From NCBI GenBank assembly GCA_021030905.1, contig JAGFMI010000005.1, positions 1,860,001 to 1,924,000 on the forward strand: a stretch of 64,000 nt of DNA, in the 5' to 3' direction. The notes under the pieces were generated by a model that was not told the origin of the DNA, did not search any database, and saw only the letters and a program-made list of their open reading frames with translations. This stretch comes from Pyrenula massariospora. Lineage: Eukaryota; Ascomycota; Eurotiomycetes; Pyrenulales; Pyrenulaceae. This document shows, one piece after another, positions 45,893 through 56,496 of this stretch (the first letter of the stretch is position 1; each line of letters opens with the position of its first letter). A program made the translations under genes and the position numbers.

Positions 45893-46498
45893 TCACAAAT
45901 CCCCCCTGAGCACCTCCTGCCCTTCCTTCCGCCCACCGCCCAGCTCAAACGGCTGGATCCCCGAAGTACAATAATACTCATAATCCAGATACGTGCCGCT
46001 CGTGTCGCACGAATACCCCACCGGCTGCCCCATACTGTAGCACGGCATCGTCCGCGCAACGCTCCCGTTCGACGCCACCTTGACCACACCAACCAGATCC
46101 TCCGAGTACCACTGCGGCGGGTACGTGTCGCAGATCAGCTGCACGTCGGTGAGCGGGTCGCCGCCGTCGGCGACGGAGAAGGTGGTGCCGCAGATCGGGT
46201 GGTCGAAGTTGCTGGTTTCGACGTGTTGGATCGCGGTGTGCGTCGTGCAGGCTTGCTGGACGGTGGTGGTGGAGGGGTTCCAGGCGATGAAGAAGTAGCC
46301 GTGTGGGTGGGAGAGCTTGCCGAGGGCGACGAAGGAGGGGTTGTCGACGCGGGCGTTGGGGTTTGGGCTGGTGTTGGGGAGAGTTGGGGGTGGAGAGGCA
46401 GGGCTGGTGGCGACATCGTCGGAGCTGATTTGGATGGAGATGGAGGCGGCGGAGGTGAGGGAGGCGAGGAGGCCGACGATGAGGGGAGTGAAATGCAT
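45893..46498 (-). CDS. Secreted protein with several cysteines, unknown function (201 residues)
   Basis: Intronless frame from an ATG at 46498. Signal peptide MHFTPLIVGLLASLTSAAS, with cleavage likely near residue 18. A Pro/Asn/Ser-rich spacer follows (TSPASPPPTLPNTSPNPN), then a region with Cys at ACTTH, ICGTTF, LICDTY, MPCYSM, YSCDTS and YYCTSG, i.e. six cysteines that may pair. One NxS site (NGSV) is present. The layout is that of an apoplastic small protein, either a wall component or an effector; no family was recognised. The frame crosses a C-rich to G-rich switch near 46120. The last ~15 residues (GGGRKEGQEVLRGD) look unlike the rest, and a short 3' intron could be hidden there. Confidence 0.7.
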   Translation of the reverse strand: MHFTPLIVGLLASLTSAASISIQISSDDVATSPASPPPTLPNTSPNPNARVDNPSFVALGKLSHPHGYFFIAWNPSTTTVQQACTTHTAIQHVETSNFDHPICGTTFSVADGGDPLTDVQLICDTYPPQWYSEDLVGVVKVASNGSVARTMPCYSMGQPVGYSCDTSGTYLDYEYYCTSGIQPFELGGGRKEGQEVLRGDL

Positions 46499-47254
46499 GG
46501 TGGTGGTGTAGAGGGAGAAATGAGGATGCTTAGAGAGTGAGAGACGTTCAGCTGCAGGAAAGACAGCTATTGCTTGTGGGCTTGAGAGAGCTGCTGTGAG
46601 TGTGCTAGAAGATATGTAAGAGAAGAAAAATTTAAACGGTATGAATGGCAGAGACCAAGGCAGACTTTATACACCACAATCAGTAATGTCTCGCCTTCAG
46701 CTCTCGCCGCCATCTGTTCGACAGCTTTTCATGGCGCCTCGAAGTGTCAAAGTGGCTCGCAAATCCCTCTCCAACCCGTCGAAAAACTTGCTCGTCGACT
46801 ATTTTTGTAACAACCGGTCGACGCCATGCTGTGACGCCAAGTGCACGTTCAAGTCGAAAACGGGTGATTGAGCATCTCAAGGTCCATCGGAAAGCGACAG
46901 TTTCCCATAGCGTCAGGATCGTCTGGCTATGACTTCCGCATTGAGATGAAAATGCAGTCCAGATCTAGAGTCATTGCCGTTTGAGGAGCTGAAGACTAGC
47001 TTGCTTGGTGGGGAGTAGAAGGACGGTAGCTAATCAGCGTGCAGGGACGGCGACGTGGCGTCAAGCCATAGCGCTTGATTTGGTGGGCTGGCTGAAAGAC
47101 GGCATTTGCTTGAGACACAAGCAAGCCTCAATCTCGAAGCGGGGGAATGAGACTTCTTAATACTAGTAATGTTGGAACCTGTGAGTATGCCTGATTTCAA
47201 AACAGGCTGACCAGATGCGATGGTCTCTATGTAGACTTTTCATTGCCCATCCAC
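46499..47254. other. Intergenic region, no gene seen
   Basis: Upstream of the secreted protein gene and downstream of UBP14. Overlapping open frames of 62-76 codons on both strands at 46641-46932 have no domain content. Confidence 0.5.
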
Positions 47255-49898
47255 TTAAACACGCCGGAAGAAGTAAACGTAAGCGAACTTCTTCATCTCT
47301 TCCACATCAGCCGCCTTGACCACCTTTTCGTCATTGAATAACACCCAAGAGACCGTGCCGCCCTCGTCAGGAATAGCTTTCCGTATGAACGCCACATAAT
47401 GCCTGTATCGACGGATTAGATTTTGTACTGCTGATACCGATCATCCAGGATTAACTTACCCAGCATGGATCGATGCGCCCTTATGACACACGATAGACTG
47501 GAGCTGGAAGTTCGCAGGAGTCTTCGAGCTCCCAGCAATCGCACTTGGTTCAGACGGTGCCTGAGACTCCCCTCCACCGGCAGCTTCCCCAAAGTCTCCT
47601 TGATCGTCTGGATGACTGAAGACCCAATCAACTGCCCTCTCGATGCTGCCCCCCGTCTCTTTGAGCGCCTTCCTCGCCTGCGGAACAGAGATCCCCATAA
47701 CTTCTAACTGAGCTATCTTCTCCGGATCATCCGCGGTCGGAGCAGCAGAGCTGCCCAAGTTCAGTGGCTCATCGATATCAGGATCCTCCATGTGCGAGAA
47801 AAGCCATTCCATTGCTGCCTCCGCATTTGAATTTCCTGTCGCATGAAGTGCCCTTTCACATCGTGGACGAGGAAAACCCATACTTTCTAGTTGCCCAAGA
47901 GCAGCCGCATCTGGCACAAAAGCTGGTCCACCTCCCGTAGCAGGTGCTGTCTCTTCCGGTAGTTCTTCTTCTCCTGGTTGCAGACCTTTGGACATGTACG
48001 ATGTCATGTCGAATACCTCGTCGCTGACTTGGACTGGAATATCGAGCTTCGTTGGAACCCAATTTATCAACTCGAAACGACGCGCATTCACTGCTAGGGT
48101 TTGTGGGAAAGTCTTGAAGAGCGACTGCTTGACGAATCCATCCTTACTACCGCAACTTGAGCAGGTCAACTCGACAATGTCGGGAGCTGTGAATATATCG
48201 AGGCACTCTTTAAAACTGACTGGCTCAAGCTCATCTTTTTCCACAACATTCGCTAGGTCCATCACATTGTCAGGATTGGCTTTTCTTCTCCGTACCGGAA
48301 CAGGAATTGAGATGTTGTCTTGCTCATCATTCCGGTAACGGACTTTCTTGCATGACCGGCATTGTAGTCTCTGCTCCATCACAAAGCGAAAGGATTCAAC
48401 AGGATTCGCCGACGGTGATGCTTGCTGAGAAATATTAATGTGTTTGAACATGTGCGTGAGAAATTCGAATGAGTCTTGTTGACGCATTGTAGAGAATTCT
48501 TCATGACCACGGCCTATCAAATGCTTGAACATCGCCGGTGAAAGTCCTCTCTGATGTGGTACTTCGGAGGTATCGGGCGATGCAATGATATCGGGATCAG
48601 GGCGAGAGTAGCGGCCAGAGAGCACTCCGTCTGCAAGCTTCCGTAGTTGAGTTTCTAAGTCTTCGGCGGGCTTATCGACGAGAGGAGGCGGTTCGCCTGG
48701 GTGGAAATAGCGGGACTGAAATTCGGGCAGGGAGAACAAACACTGCACCATGCTTGCAAGATAACAGCTGTTGCCTATGTTTTTCAGACCCTGAAAACCT
48801 GGACCGAACAACGGCTTCAGTTCTTTTCCATCCTCGGTTGTCATTGAGAAGTCATATTTAAGGTTCTGCTCAACTTGCATCTCCATCAGGCTCTTCTCGG
48901 TCTTCTCCCGCTCTGCAATGTTGATACCCCAATGCTTTAGATGTGTCGCCAATTCCGGGTCAACACGCTCTTCATCACACTTGTAGCAGTATATGTCTGC
49001 AGAGCCTTCCGGCGTAATCGAGCCGAGCTTCACAGCAACTCCATGAGAGACTTGATCGGCGTGTGCTAGACCGTGGGAGTGGCCACCAATGCCACCCCAT
49101 TGAGCCCTCCCGCAACCAAGATTTCCGCACTCAAGACAAAGCCATAGGTTCTCTTTCAGGTCGCACATTGAGCATTGTCCAAGGTCTGACAGCTCAAGTC
49201 AGTGAAGCCTGGTGTACTTATTTTGCGAGGGCCTACCTTGTGAGTCTATTTGTCTGCTTGGCTGCTGCTCAAGACATAGTGTATGTTCACACGGCGTGAA
49301 GTCTTGCTCCCATGCCTTGACCTCTTCCTGTCGAGCGAATGTCATGGCTTTCATAATCCCGTCAACAACAGCCCCGAGCTTGCCAGACGTTTTGTCGATA
49401 TCATCGAGCTGACATGCATAGCAGAGCACCTGAGTCTGGGTATCATAGCGGTCTTCTTCGGTCTCTGCAGCTATGGCGAGCTTCGACATCTTCTGAGGAG
49501 GCTCTTCGCGCTTTGAAATTTCAGCCACGACGTTGATACAGTCTAACAGTATAAAAGTACCTGGATCTTCTTCCTCGTTCGTCTGATGTTGAGGACGAGT
49601 GGGTGTCCAGAGCGCTGATGATGGAGGGATCCATGATTCCTCTCACCAGTACATCCTCCATTGAAGCAGAAGAGGCAGACGTTCAAGCCTGTGGGATCAT
49701 CCTACGCAAGTATCGTCAGTGGTGCATAGAGCTTTAGGTACAGCGATGGTACCTGGCTGTCGAAGCATTGGACACAGTCTTCTCGGTACACTGACTGGCT
49801 CGACTTGGGTGGCTGCAGCTCTTGAATCTGTTAGCAGTAGCATAAGCCTCTAAATGTGTGCCTTATCTACCTGGAGAATTAATGTGAATGCAGGCCAT
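47255..49898 (-). CDS. UBP14: Ubiquitin carboxyl-terminal hydrolase Ubp14 (USP5/IsoT type)
   Basis: Exons 49898-49871, 49820-49753, 49701-49561, 49510-49237, 49185-47461 and 47403-47255, phase-consistent, 794 residues. Domain order is that of USP5: N-terminal variant zinc finger (DCVQCF, CLFCFNGGC), ZnF-UBP (MCDLKENLWLCLECGNLGCG, GGHSHGLAHA), the USP Cys box GLKNIGNSCYLASMVQCLF with Cys at ~311, and two UBA domains (LGQLESMGFPRPRCERALHATG; IAQLEVMGISVPQARKALKETG) inside the catalytic domain. The C-terminal His box reads HAGNYVAFIRK: Asn (~747) stands where the family has the catalytic His of GHYVAF. The codon spans the intron at 47460-47404, so the reading depends on that splice. Ubp14 disassembles free ubiquitin chains and supports proteasome function. 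If the Asn is real, activity would be expected to be poor. Confidence 0.92.
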
Positions 49899-50271
49899 AC
49901 CGCTCGATAGTGGGGCAAGAAAGATTCGCTGGAGCAGGTTAAGCTCCTCAACTCAGGAATGGAAAGCGAGAATCTGGAAGTCAGGTTCTGGCGAGCTTGT
50001 CACAAGGATCTCCGTAGAAACTGAGCTGCAGCCTGGCCACACCCGTCTCAAATACTGCGGGTGGCCATGAAGCTGTGCCTAGGAACTCTTAAGGATTGCG
50101 GAGGTGATGGAGCACTCCGATTGGCCAGAGCTTCTATAGGGATGTGGGGTAGTCATCTGTTGGTTGTTGTCACCAGAATCACTCCCTCACTCTAGACTCT
50201 GCCTTTTTTCTCTACCTAATTTCTATATTAATACCCAGAAATCGCCTAGATTCGACATAAGAACAACGACC
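49899..50271. promoter_or_regulatory. Shared divergent upstream region (UBP14 / dienelactone hydrolase)
   Basis: 373 bp between start codons. A CTTTTTTCTCTACC pyrimidine stretch (about 50206-50219) lies just before the hydrolase leader. No gene. Confidence 0.4.
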
Positions 50272-51346
50272 ATGGCCGAACCAGAAGTAGCAACCAAATC
50301 CCCTGAAAGCGACCAACAGCCTGCCCCCTCCCTCGTCCCAGGCGACAGCACCGCCCAAACCGGCGCCTCCATGGGCGACCACTGCGTCTCCGACGCGCCC
50401 ACAGCCACCGGCGCCCAATCCACTGGCGAAATAACAAAGTTCGCCGACGTCGAAGTCTACGTCTCCAAACCGAGCGACTACCCTCATTCCCCGTCTAAGC
50501 TCCTCCTCCTCCTCACCAACGGCACGGGCGTGCACTCGCTCAACAACCAGCTGCAAGCCGACAAGTATGCCAGCGAAGGCTTCTTGGTTGTGATGCCCGA
50601 CCAATTTGCCGGGGACCCTGCACCGCAAACCGTCACCAACGCTGAAGAAAATCCGAGTCTGATTGAGCAGGTTAAGCTGCGGGCCGCTGAGACGGCCAAG
50701 TCGTTTCTGATCGATATGTGGCTGGCACGACACACGCAGGAGAAGGTGTTGCCTATTCTGCACAAGGTGCTAGACGCGATTAAAGATGAGTTTGCGGATG
50801 CAGTTGCGAATGGGAGCGGCATATATGCCGTGGGGTACTGTTTTGGAGCGAAGTATGCAATTATGCTTGCGGGCGAGCATAAGGATAGCGTGCTGTGGGG
50901 GCAGGAACAGAAAGATGAGGAGGAAGGGATGGTGGTCAAAGGACCGTTGGTAAAGGCAGCGGCTGTTGCACACGGTAAGTGATTCAAGCCTTCAAGAATA
51001 CGTGCTGACCACCTATATCTAGCAACATTGGTCACCAGAGAAGACCTCTTTGCTCTCAAGAGCCCAGTCAGCATAGCGTTCCTGGAAGACGATCAACTGT
51101 TCCCTCAGGAAATCCTCGACGATGGGAGGAAACACCTGGAAGAAAACAAGGTCGAACACGAGATCAAAACGTACTCAAGTGTACCGCATGGTAGGACAAA
51201 ACTTTATACCAATAGCATCGAAATCTTGATGGCTGCTGACATATAATCCAGGTTTCGCCGTTATGGGCGAGTATCCAGACCCAAAGATCAAGCAGGCACA
51301 ATCCCAGGCTTTCGAGCAGATGTTGGCGTGGTTGAAGTCACATTGA
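50272..51346 (+). CDS. Dienelactone hydrolase family protein
   Basis: Exons 50272-50974, 51023-51190 and 51252-51346 with introns of 48 and 61 nt, 321 residues. The ATG at 50272 follows an in-frame open leader; GACCATGG gives a good context. After a Ser/Thr/Pro-rich head of ~50 residues, the alpha/beta-hydrolase core shows the DLH-type nucleophile GYCFGAKYAI (Cys in place of Ser), the acid in FLEDDQLFP and the His in VPHGFAV, so the Cys-Asp-His triad is complete across three exons. Family members hydrolyse dienelactone in aromatic degradation, but most fungal members have unknown substrates. The N-terminal extension carries CVSDAPTATGAQSTGEI, common in fungal members. Cytosolic by lack of a signal. 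Confidence 0.88.
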
Positions 51347-51816
51347 AAGGGGTGCAGGTCTAATGTGTTGCTCCTAAACTCCAATGTAGTGTTTAGAGGT
51401 GGATATCGTCGTGTCTGTCTACTGGCGCTAGGAGTTCAGTCTTGAAAGGCGTACTAGATGTTCTAGATGATACCACGATCGGGAAAATGAAGTTGTATTC
51501 ATTGCCAACACACCAATCACCAACTATCTACCCTTCATCTCTTACTAACACCATTGCGCAATTTGGTGAGGAAGTTTTCATGAGCTTAGCCATACCAGCG
51601 GGCCCGAGTCCAGCCCCCTGGCCCTTTTGCTCCCACATAATTGAAGCTAATGGATCGTGAACATGGGAGCGTGAAACGCCTTTCGTACTGTTAATCATAC
51701 AACGCCCCGCCGTAGACGCGAACGTCAACAAGCCACATGCCAACCTCGCTGTAGGGATCAAGGTCCACAAGCCGCTCGAACTCCCCACGGCTATCACTGA
51801 GAAGCTAGTAAAGAAT
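51347..51816. other. Convergent intergenic region
   Basis: 3' flanks of the hydrolase gene and RFA1. No coding signal beyond short overlapping frames. Confidence 0.5.
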
Positions 51817-53702
51817 CTAATCACCAATTTGGTATGCTTTGAGCATGTCCGCCAACTTCGCGCTCTCCGCTGCGTAGTTAATTGGAGCGGCCGAATTGAC
51901 CTGATATCGTACACTGGCAACAGCGAATTAGTAAAGAAAGCTTATCAACCTCGCTCAATTATAGACTGGGTAAGGGCTTACCGCTGCTGCTCTGCATAAG
52001 TATCCATCCGTGCCTTGCATCGGAAATTCCACATCTGGCAGTTCGCATCCTCGATGATCTTCTGAGCCGCCTTCTCGTCGTTCTCCTTCAGATCCATCAC
52101 CTCGTCCGCGGTTCTGCCCAGGAGCGCACGGCCGACCTCGTCGAAGCAGGACACCCACAGCTGGCCAGTGTGATCACTCACGTTGATGGAGGCAATGTAA
52201 CGCCACTCCGGTTTATTGTGAGTCACATCACATTTCTCACATCGCCATTGTCCAATTTCGACCTCGGTCACTTTCTTGTTGCAGCCCTCGGACAGGCACG
52301 ATGGATAGGCAAGGTTGTCGGACTTGATGTAGATGACTGTTGCACGCATGCTGAAGAAGTCAGGCTTGTCTTCGTTCATCCCGAGCTGTTCATCTTTGAC
52401 CTGAGAGATGGTCTTGGTTTGGTCGACTCGTCCACCTCCCGCTGCAGTAGTCCCACTGCTCAGGTTGGCATGGGTCGAGAAGGTGTCATTCCGACCCTGT
52501 GCATCGTACCAGCCCTTCAGTCGATGAGCTTCATCAATATCCGGATTCGTTGTCATGGAGCCAGAGCTGAGTAAGCTAAGACTGCGTCCCCCGAAGTCGG
52601 ACACTTTGACGCCTTTGAAAGCCACAACGGACTCTGTTGGGACTTCAAAGCTTGTTGCCGTATTGCCCCAGATAGTAAGGCGAACAGAATATCCAGTGTT
52701 ATCGACCATAGTAAGTTCTCGCTTATCGTAGGGTTTGCTCGTTGTTTTGGAAGTGATCTGGGAGGTCTCAGTAACGTCTTTTAGAATTCCAATAACATCG
52801 ATAGTTGTATCCTTCTCTACGGTTTGCAGATCTGCTATGCTTGTGAAATTGAAGCGGACTTGAGGCACGCCATCCTGCTCCTCAGCTTTCTCTACGACCG
52901 TGTCTCGTTCGAATGTCAGCTCATAGTCGTTATTAACATTTGAGAATTGTTTCTTCGCAATTTGAACCCGACACGGGCTCGAGATGTAGTAGACATTTCC
53001 TTCTTCAAACAGGTCGAACCAAGAATCGCATTGGTCGTTGAAGCCTGTTGCTTTAATCTCACCGCTTTCGTCGAGTAGATTGACGCTGAAAAGTTTCCCT
53101 TCTCCATTTCTATTATGCCACGTCTTGATCTGACTCTTGCTCACACATCGGGCTTTGATCGTCCACTTGTGAGAGTACGGGGACAAAGCTTCTATAGGGT
53201 AGATGTTGGCGTGTGCAGACGATACAGGCGCCGCAGGTCTAGATACTAACGATTTTCGTTCAGGTTCTTCTTTCTTCGCTCCGTAGAAGCCATTGCTAGA
53301 TATAGCCGTTGGTTGACCTTTCTTTTCTTTCTCCTCTAAAGACTTGGGATCGCCAATCTTCTCACACACACCGAGCTCTTCCAGAATTTCCATCTCCAGA
53401 ATTACCAAGATCTTCTTTTCCTTGACAGAATTTGGATTGTATTGCTTCAGACGGGCAAAACAACCTTTTTTCAACTTTCCCTCTTCGACTAGGGCATTCA
53501 GCTGGGTCGCGAGCATGCATTGAACAAAGTATTGACTGTCGCTGAAGACAACGCGATATCGAGCAGGGTTCCCTGGCTGAGCAGTGAGCGGCTTGATCTG
53601 AACGCACTGGACTATCGGATTGTGAGGTCTTGGAAGAGATGGGTCGAAGACGGTTGCGAAAGCACCGTTCGATATTCGACTGCCGGCATCCAGAGCAGCC
53701 AT
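51817..53702 (-). CDS. RFA1: Replication protein A large subunit (RPA70)
   Basis: Exons 53702-51982 and 51913-51817 (68-nt intron), 605 residues. The second exon encodes the conserved ending (RYQVNSAAPINYA...LKAYQI). Domain order: N-terminal OB fold (~1-110; YRVVFSDSQYFVQCMLATQLN), Ser/Pro linker, DBD-A (IYPIEALSPYSHKWTIKARC), DBD-B (VRFNFTSIADLQTVEKDTTIDVIGI) and DBD-C with a zinc site (CLSEGCNKKVTEVEIGQWRC followed by EKCD). RPA is the main single-stranded-DNA-binding complex in replication, repair and recombination; this subunit carries most DNA contacts. All expected parts are present. Divergent from RFT1 across 455 bp and convergent with the hydrolase gene. Confidence 0.96.
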
Positions 53703-54157
53703 GATGAAGACGCACTGGCAAAGCGAGATCTAGTCTGGGATGCTTGAGATATTTTCTTCGAATTTAAATGTACACAGGGACTGTGCACTGTCTTCAAATA
53801 GGGGTGCTGGGGCGATTGGGGTCAAGAGAAAATTGCTGAATGTCACGGAAGCAGCAGCGTTGTTATGCCTTGTGAGGGGCAAAAATCCAGTTCCACTTAA
53901 CGCGTCGACGCGTCGGCTGGTCGTAAAACTCATCACGTATTCATAGCGTATTTAGCGCCTACTTTACGCCTAAACGTAGTGTAATTACTGTTATATTCGC
54001 AAATCTCTAGGCATCAACGTATACATATGAGGATCGTCAATACATATCTCCTCGCTCAGATTATAGTACTATGTCACAGCCAAGTCGGTCACTTACGTGG
54101 TAACTTCAGAGGTCTGCGACTCCTCGACGGGCGCACAGAATAATCTCTTACCTGGAC
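53703..54157. promoter_or_regulatory. Shared divergent upstream region (RFA1 / RFT1)
   Basis: 455 bp. It contains AACGCGTCGACGCGTCGG (about 53899-53916) with two ACGCGT hexamers. ACGCGT is the MluI cell-cycle box (MCB) bound by MBF in yeasts, and replication genes including RFA1 are classic MBF targets. They lie about 197-213 bp upstream of the RFA1 ATG. Confidence 0.6.
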
Positions 54158-55822
54158 ATGTCCGGAACTTTGTACCTAATTTTCATTCAGGTCTTTTCTC
54201 GAGCTTTGACCTTTGCGGGCAACCAGGTCTTGCTGAGGTATATTAGCCCACAGACACTTGGCATTGCCACGCAGTTCGAAATATATTCTGTGCTCCTCCT
54301 TTACTTCTCTCGGGAGAGTCTACGAGTCGCTCTTCAACGGCAGCCCTTGGCGACTACAGATACAGGTCCTGCAAGGCAGAAACAGACTCAAGCCTTTGTC
54401 AACATCTCTTACATTTCAATATTCATTGGCTTCCCGCTGTCTTTAGTGCTTGGGCTTTCTTTCCGATCCTCTGCTGGTATAGAGGTTTCCAGCAGCCCTT
54501 ATTTTGAGACAAGTTTGAAGATCTATGGCCTTGCCACGATTCTCGAGCTTCTAAGCGAGCCCGCATTTGCGGTGTTGCAGCAATATCTAGACTACAAAGC
54601 TCGAGCCAAAGTTGAGTCTCTTGGGGCGCTGTTGCGATGCGTCGCTGCCTGTTGCATTGCGTTTGCGCTTAGACGCTATGGCCAACCAATTGCTGTTTTA
54701 CCATTTGCCGTTGGTCAGCTTGCATATGGGATAACTTTACTCTTAGGTTATGCCGCGTTTGCCAAGCGAATTGCTACTGATGCCTCATGCTCGATGTGGC
54801 TTAGTTCTATTCAAGTAGACGAGGACGCGTTCTTACTGAAACGGTTTTCAAGGAAAATGCTCGGCCTCAGCACCTCACTTTATGTACAATCCGGTTTCAA
54901 GCAACTTCTTTCTCAGGCAGACGCCCTCATTCTAGCTGCAGTATCGAGTCTCGAAGATCAGGGCGCTTTCGCTTTAGCTTCTAACTATGGAGGTCTCGCG
55001 GCTCGCCTTCTCTTTCAGCCCATCGAAGAGAGTAGCCGTGGTTCATTTGGAAGACTACTGCACCAAGGCTCGAGCAAACAGTTGTCAGACGGTCCGCAAA
55101 AGACCTTGAATTTGCTTTCTGAGATTTTACGAGGGTATGGAGTTCTGAGTATCTTCGCGAGTTGCTTTGCTCCGTACTTACTTCCTGTCGCTGTCCGGGT
55201 CGTGGTTGGCCGGCAGTGGTATTCTCCAATGATGCAGAATCTCCTTGCGAACTACTGCTATTACATACCCTTCATGGCCATCAATGGTATCACAGAGGCT
55301 TTCGTGTCTTCCGTCGCTTCTGCAGAGGATCTCAGGCAACAGACGGCATGGATGGTGACTTTTTCGGGCGGCTTTGGACTGGCAGCGTATCTCTGTCTCA
55401 AAGTACTAGGCATGGGGGCCTCAGGTCTAGTATGGGCCAACATTGCCAATATGTCTTTGAGAATATTGTGGAGCACCTGGTTTATCACTAGGTACCTGAC
55501 GAGAAATGGCTTGAGCATCAGCGTCGCAGACCTTGCCCCATCACCTTGGAGTATTATTGTCGGGTCGACTGTAGCTGCTACTCTCCAGAGGCTGCCTCAA
55601 AGCCAGAGCATGCTGAATGAGCTGTTGATGTTAATATGCGTGTGTGGTGTAGGTGGCTTGGCCATGTAAGATATTCCTTCTACAACTTTATACATCACAT
55701 TGCTAATGCTTCGAGATAGCGTTTTCTTCGAACGAGAACTCATGATGCCGTACCTACGGAATTTCCACTCCCAAGGTAGCTCGGAGGAGCGTCTGAGTCG
55801 ATTACGCAATTCTCAAAAATAA
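54158..55822 (+). CDS. RFT1: Rft1, oligosaccharide-lipid translocation protein of the ER
   Basis: Exons 54158-55665 and 55720-55822 (54-nt intron; junction GLA-I-VFFERE), 536 residues. The start is family-like: YLIFIQVFSRALTFAGNQVLLRYISPQTLG. About twelve hydrophobic segments are spaced along the frame, and conserved stretches include YFSRESLRVALQR, EPAFAVLQQYLDYKARAKVE, SGFKQLLSQADALILA, EDQGAFALASNYGGLAARLLFQPIEESSR and AINGITEAFVSSVAS. Rft1 belongs to the MOP/MurJ-like superfamily and is required in the ER for N-glycosylation, linked to Man5GlcNAc2-PP-dolichol on the luminal side; whether it is itself the flippase is debated. The C-terminal exon is short and basic. No anomaly seen. Confidence 0.95.
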
Positions 55823-56496
55823 ATTTCCTGGGAGACTCCTTCCAAACGACCAGGACACTGTGCTTTATCAAATGGACAAGCCAGTCAACGATCTGCGTCT
55901 CCGGATGAGGTTACGACGCGTAAACAGATCGAATGTTCGGTCTAATGTCCAGCCGAGATAAATGCCGAGGATCTAGTGGTCGCGCGATCAGCCTCTTGGT
56001 TCCCCCGCAATTTTCATAGCAGTATTGTGGAGGTGCTCTCCACATTGCAGAACTCCAAGAATCAGTGTGTTTCTCGTCAGATACAATAGTGGCTTCGTGG
56101 TCCAGGTTTCATGATTGTTAGGGAAAGCCGAGCTATCTGCATCAAGCTGCTCATGATCAGCCAATCCAGACTAAGCGATATGGAATCTCTGCAAGCTGAC
56201 ATATTGTCGGAGCATAAACATCATCGGCCAACAGCTCCACCAATAACCACAGACCTGACCTTGTCGGACTTGGCATCCTTATTCTCGGTGGCCTTCAGCC
56301 CGCAGCATTGCTGTCGAATCCCATTTCACCAAGCAGTGGTTCCCTTCGATTTCCCTGTTTTGGCTAAGAGGCCAAGCCGGTGACCTTGAGCAAATACTGC
56401 AAATTTCACGATCGACAACAACCCTCTTTTCATTGTTTTGGAGCCTCTGACTTATCTCGAGGAGCTTCTGAAGCTCATTCACTTACATCGTTGAAA
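55823..56496. other. Intergenic region (RFT1 3' flank; transporter promoter)
   Basis: 674 bp, tandem arrangement. No additional gene seen. An in-frame extension upstream of the transporter ATG (from 56380) does not look coding. Confidence 0.5.
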
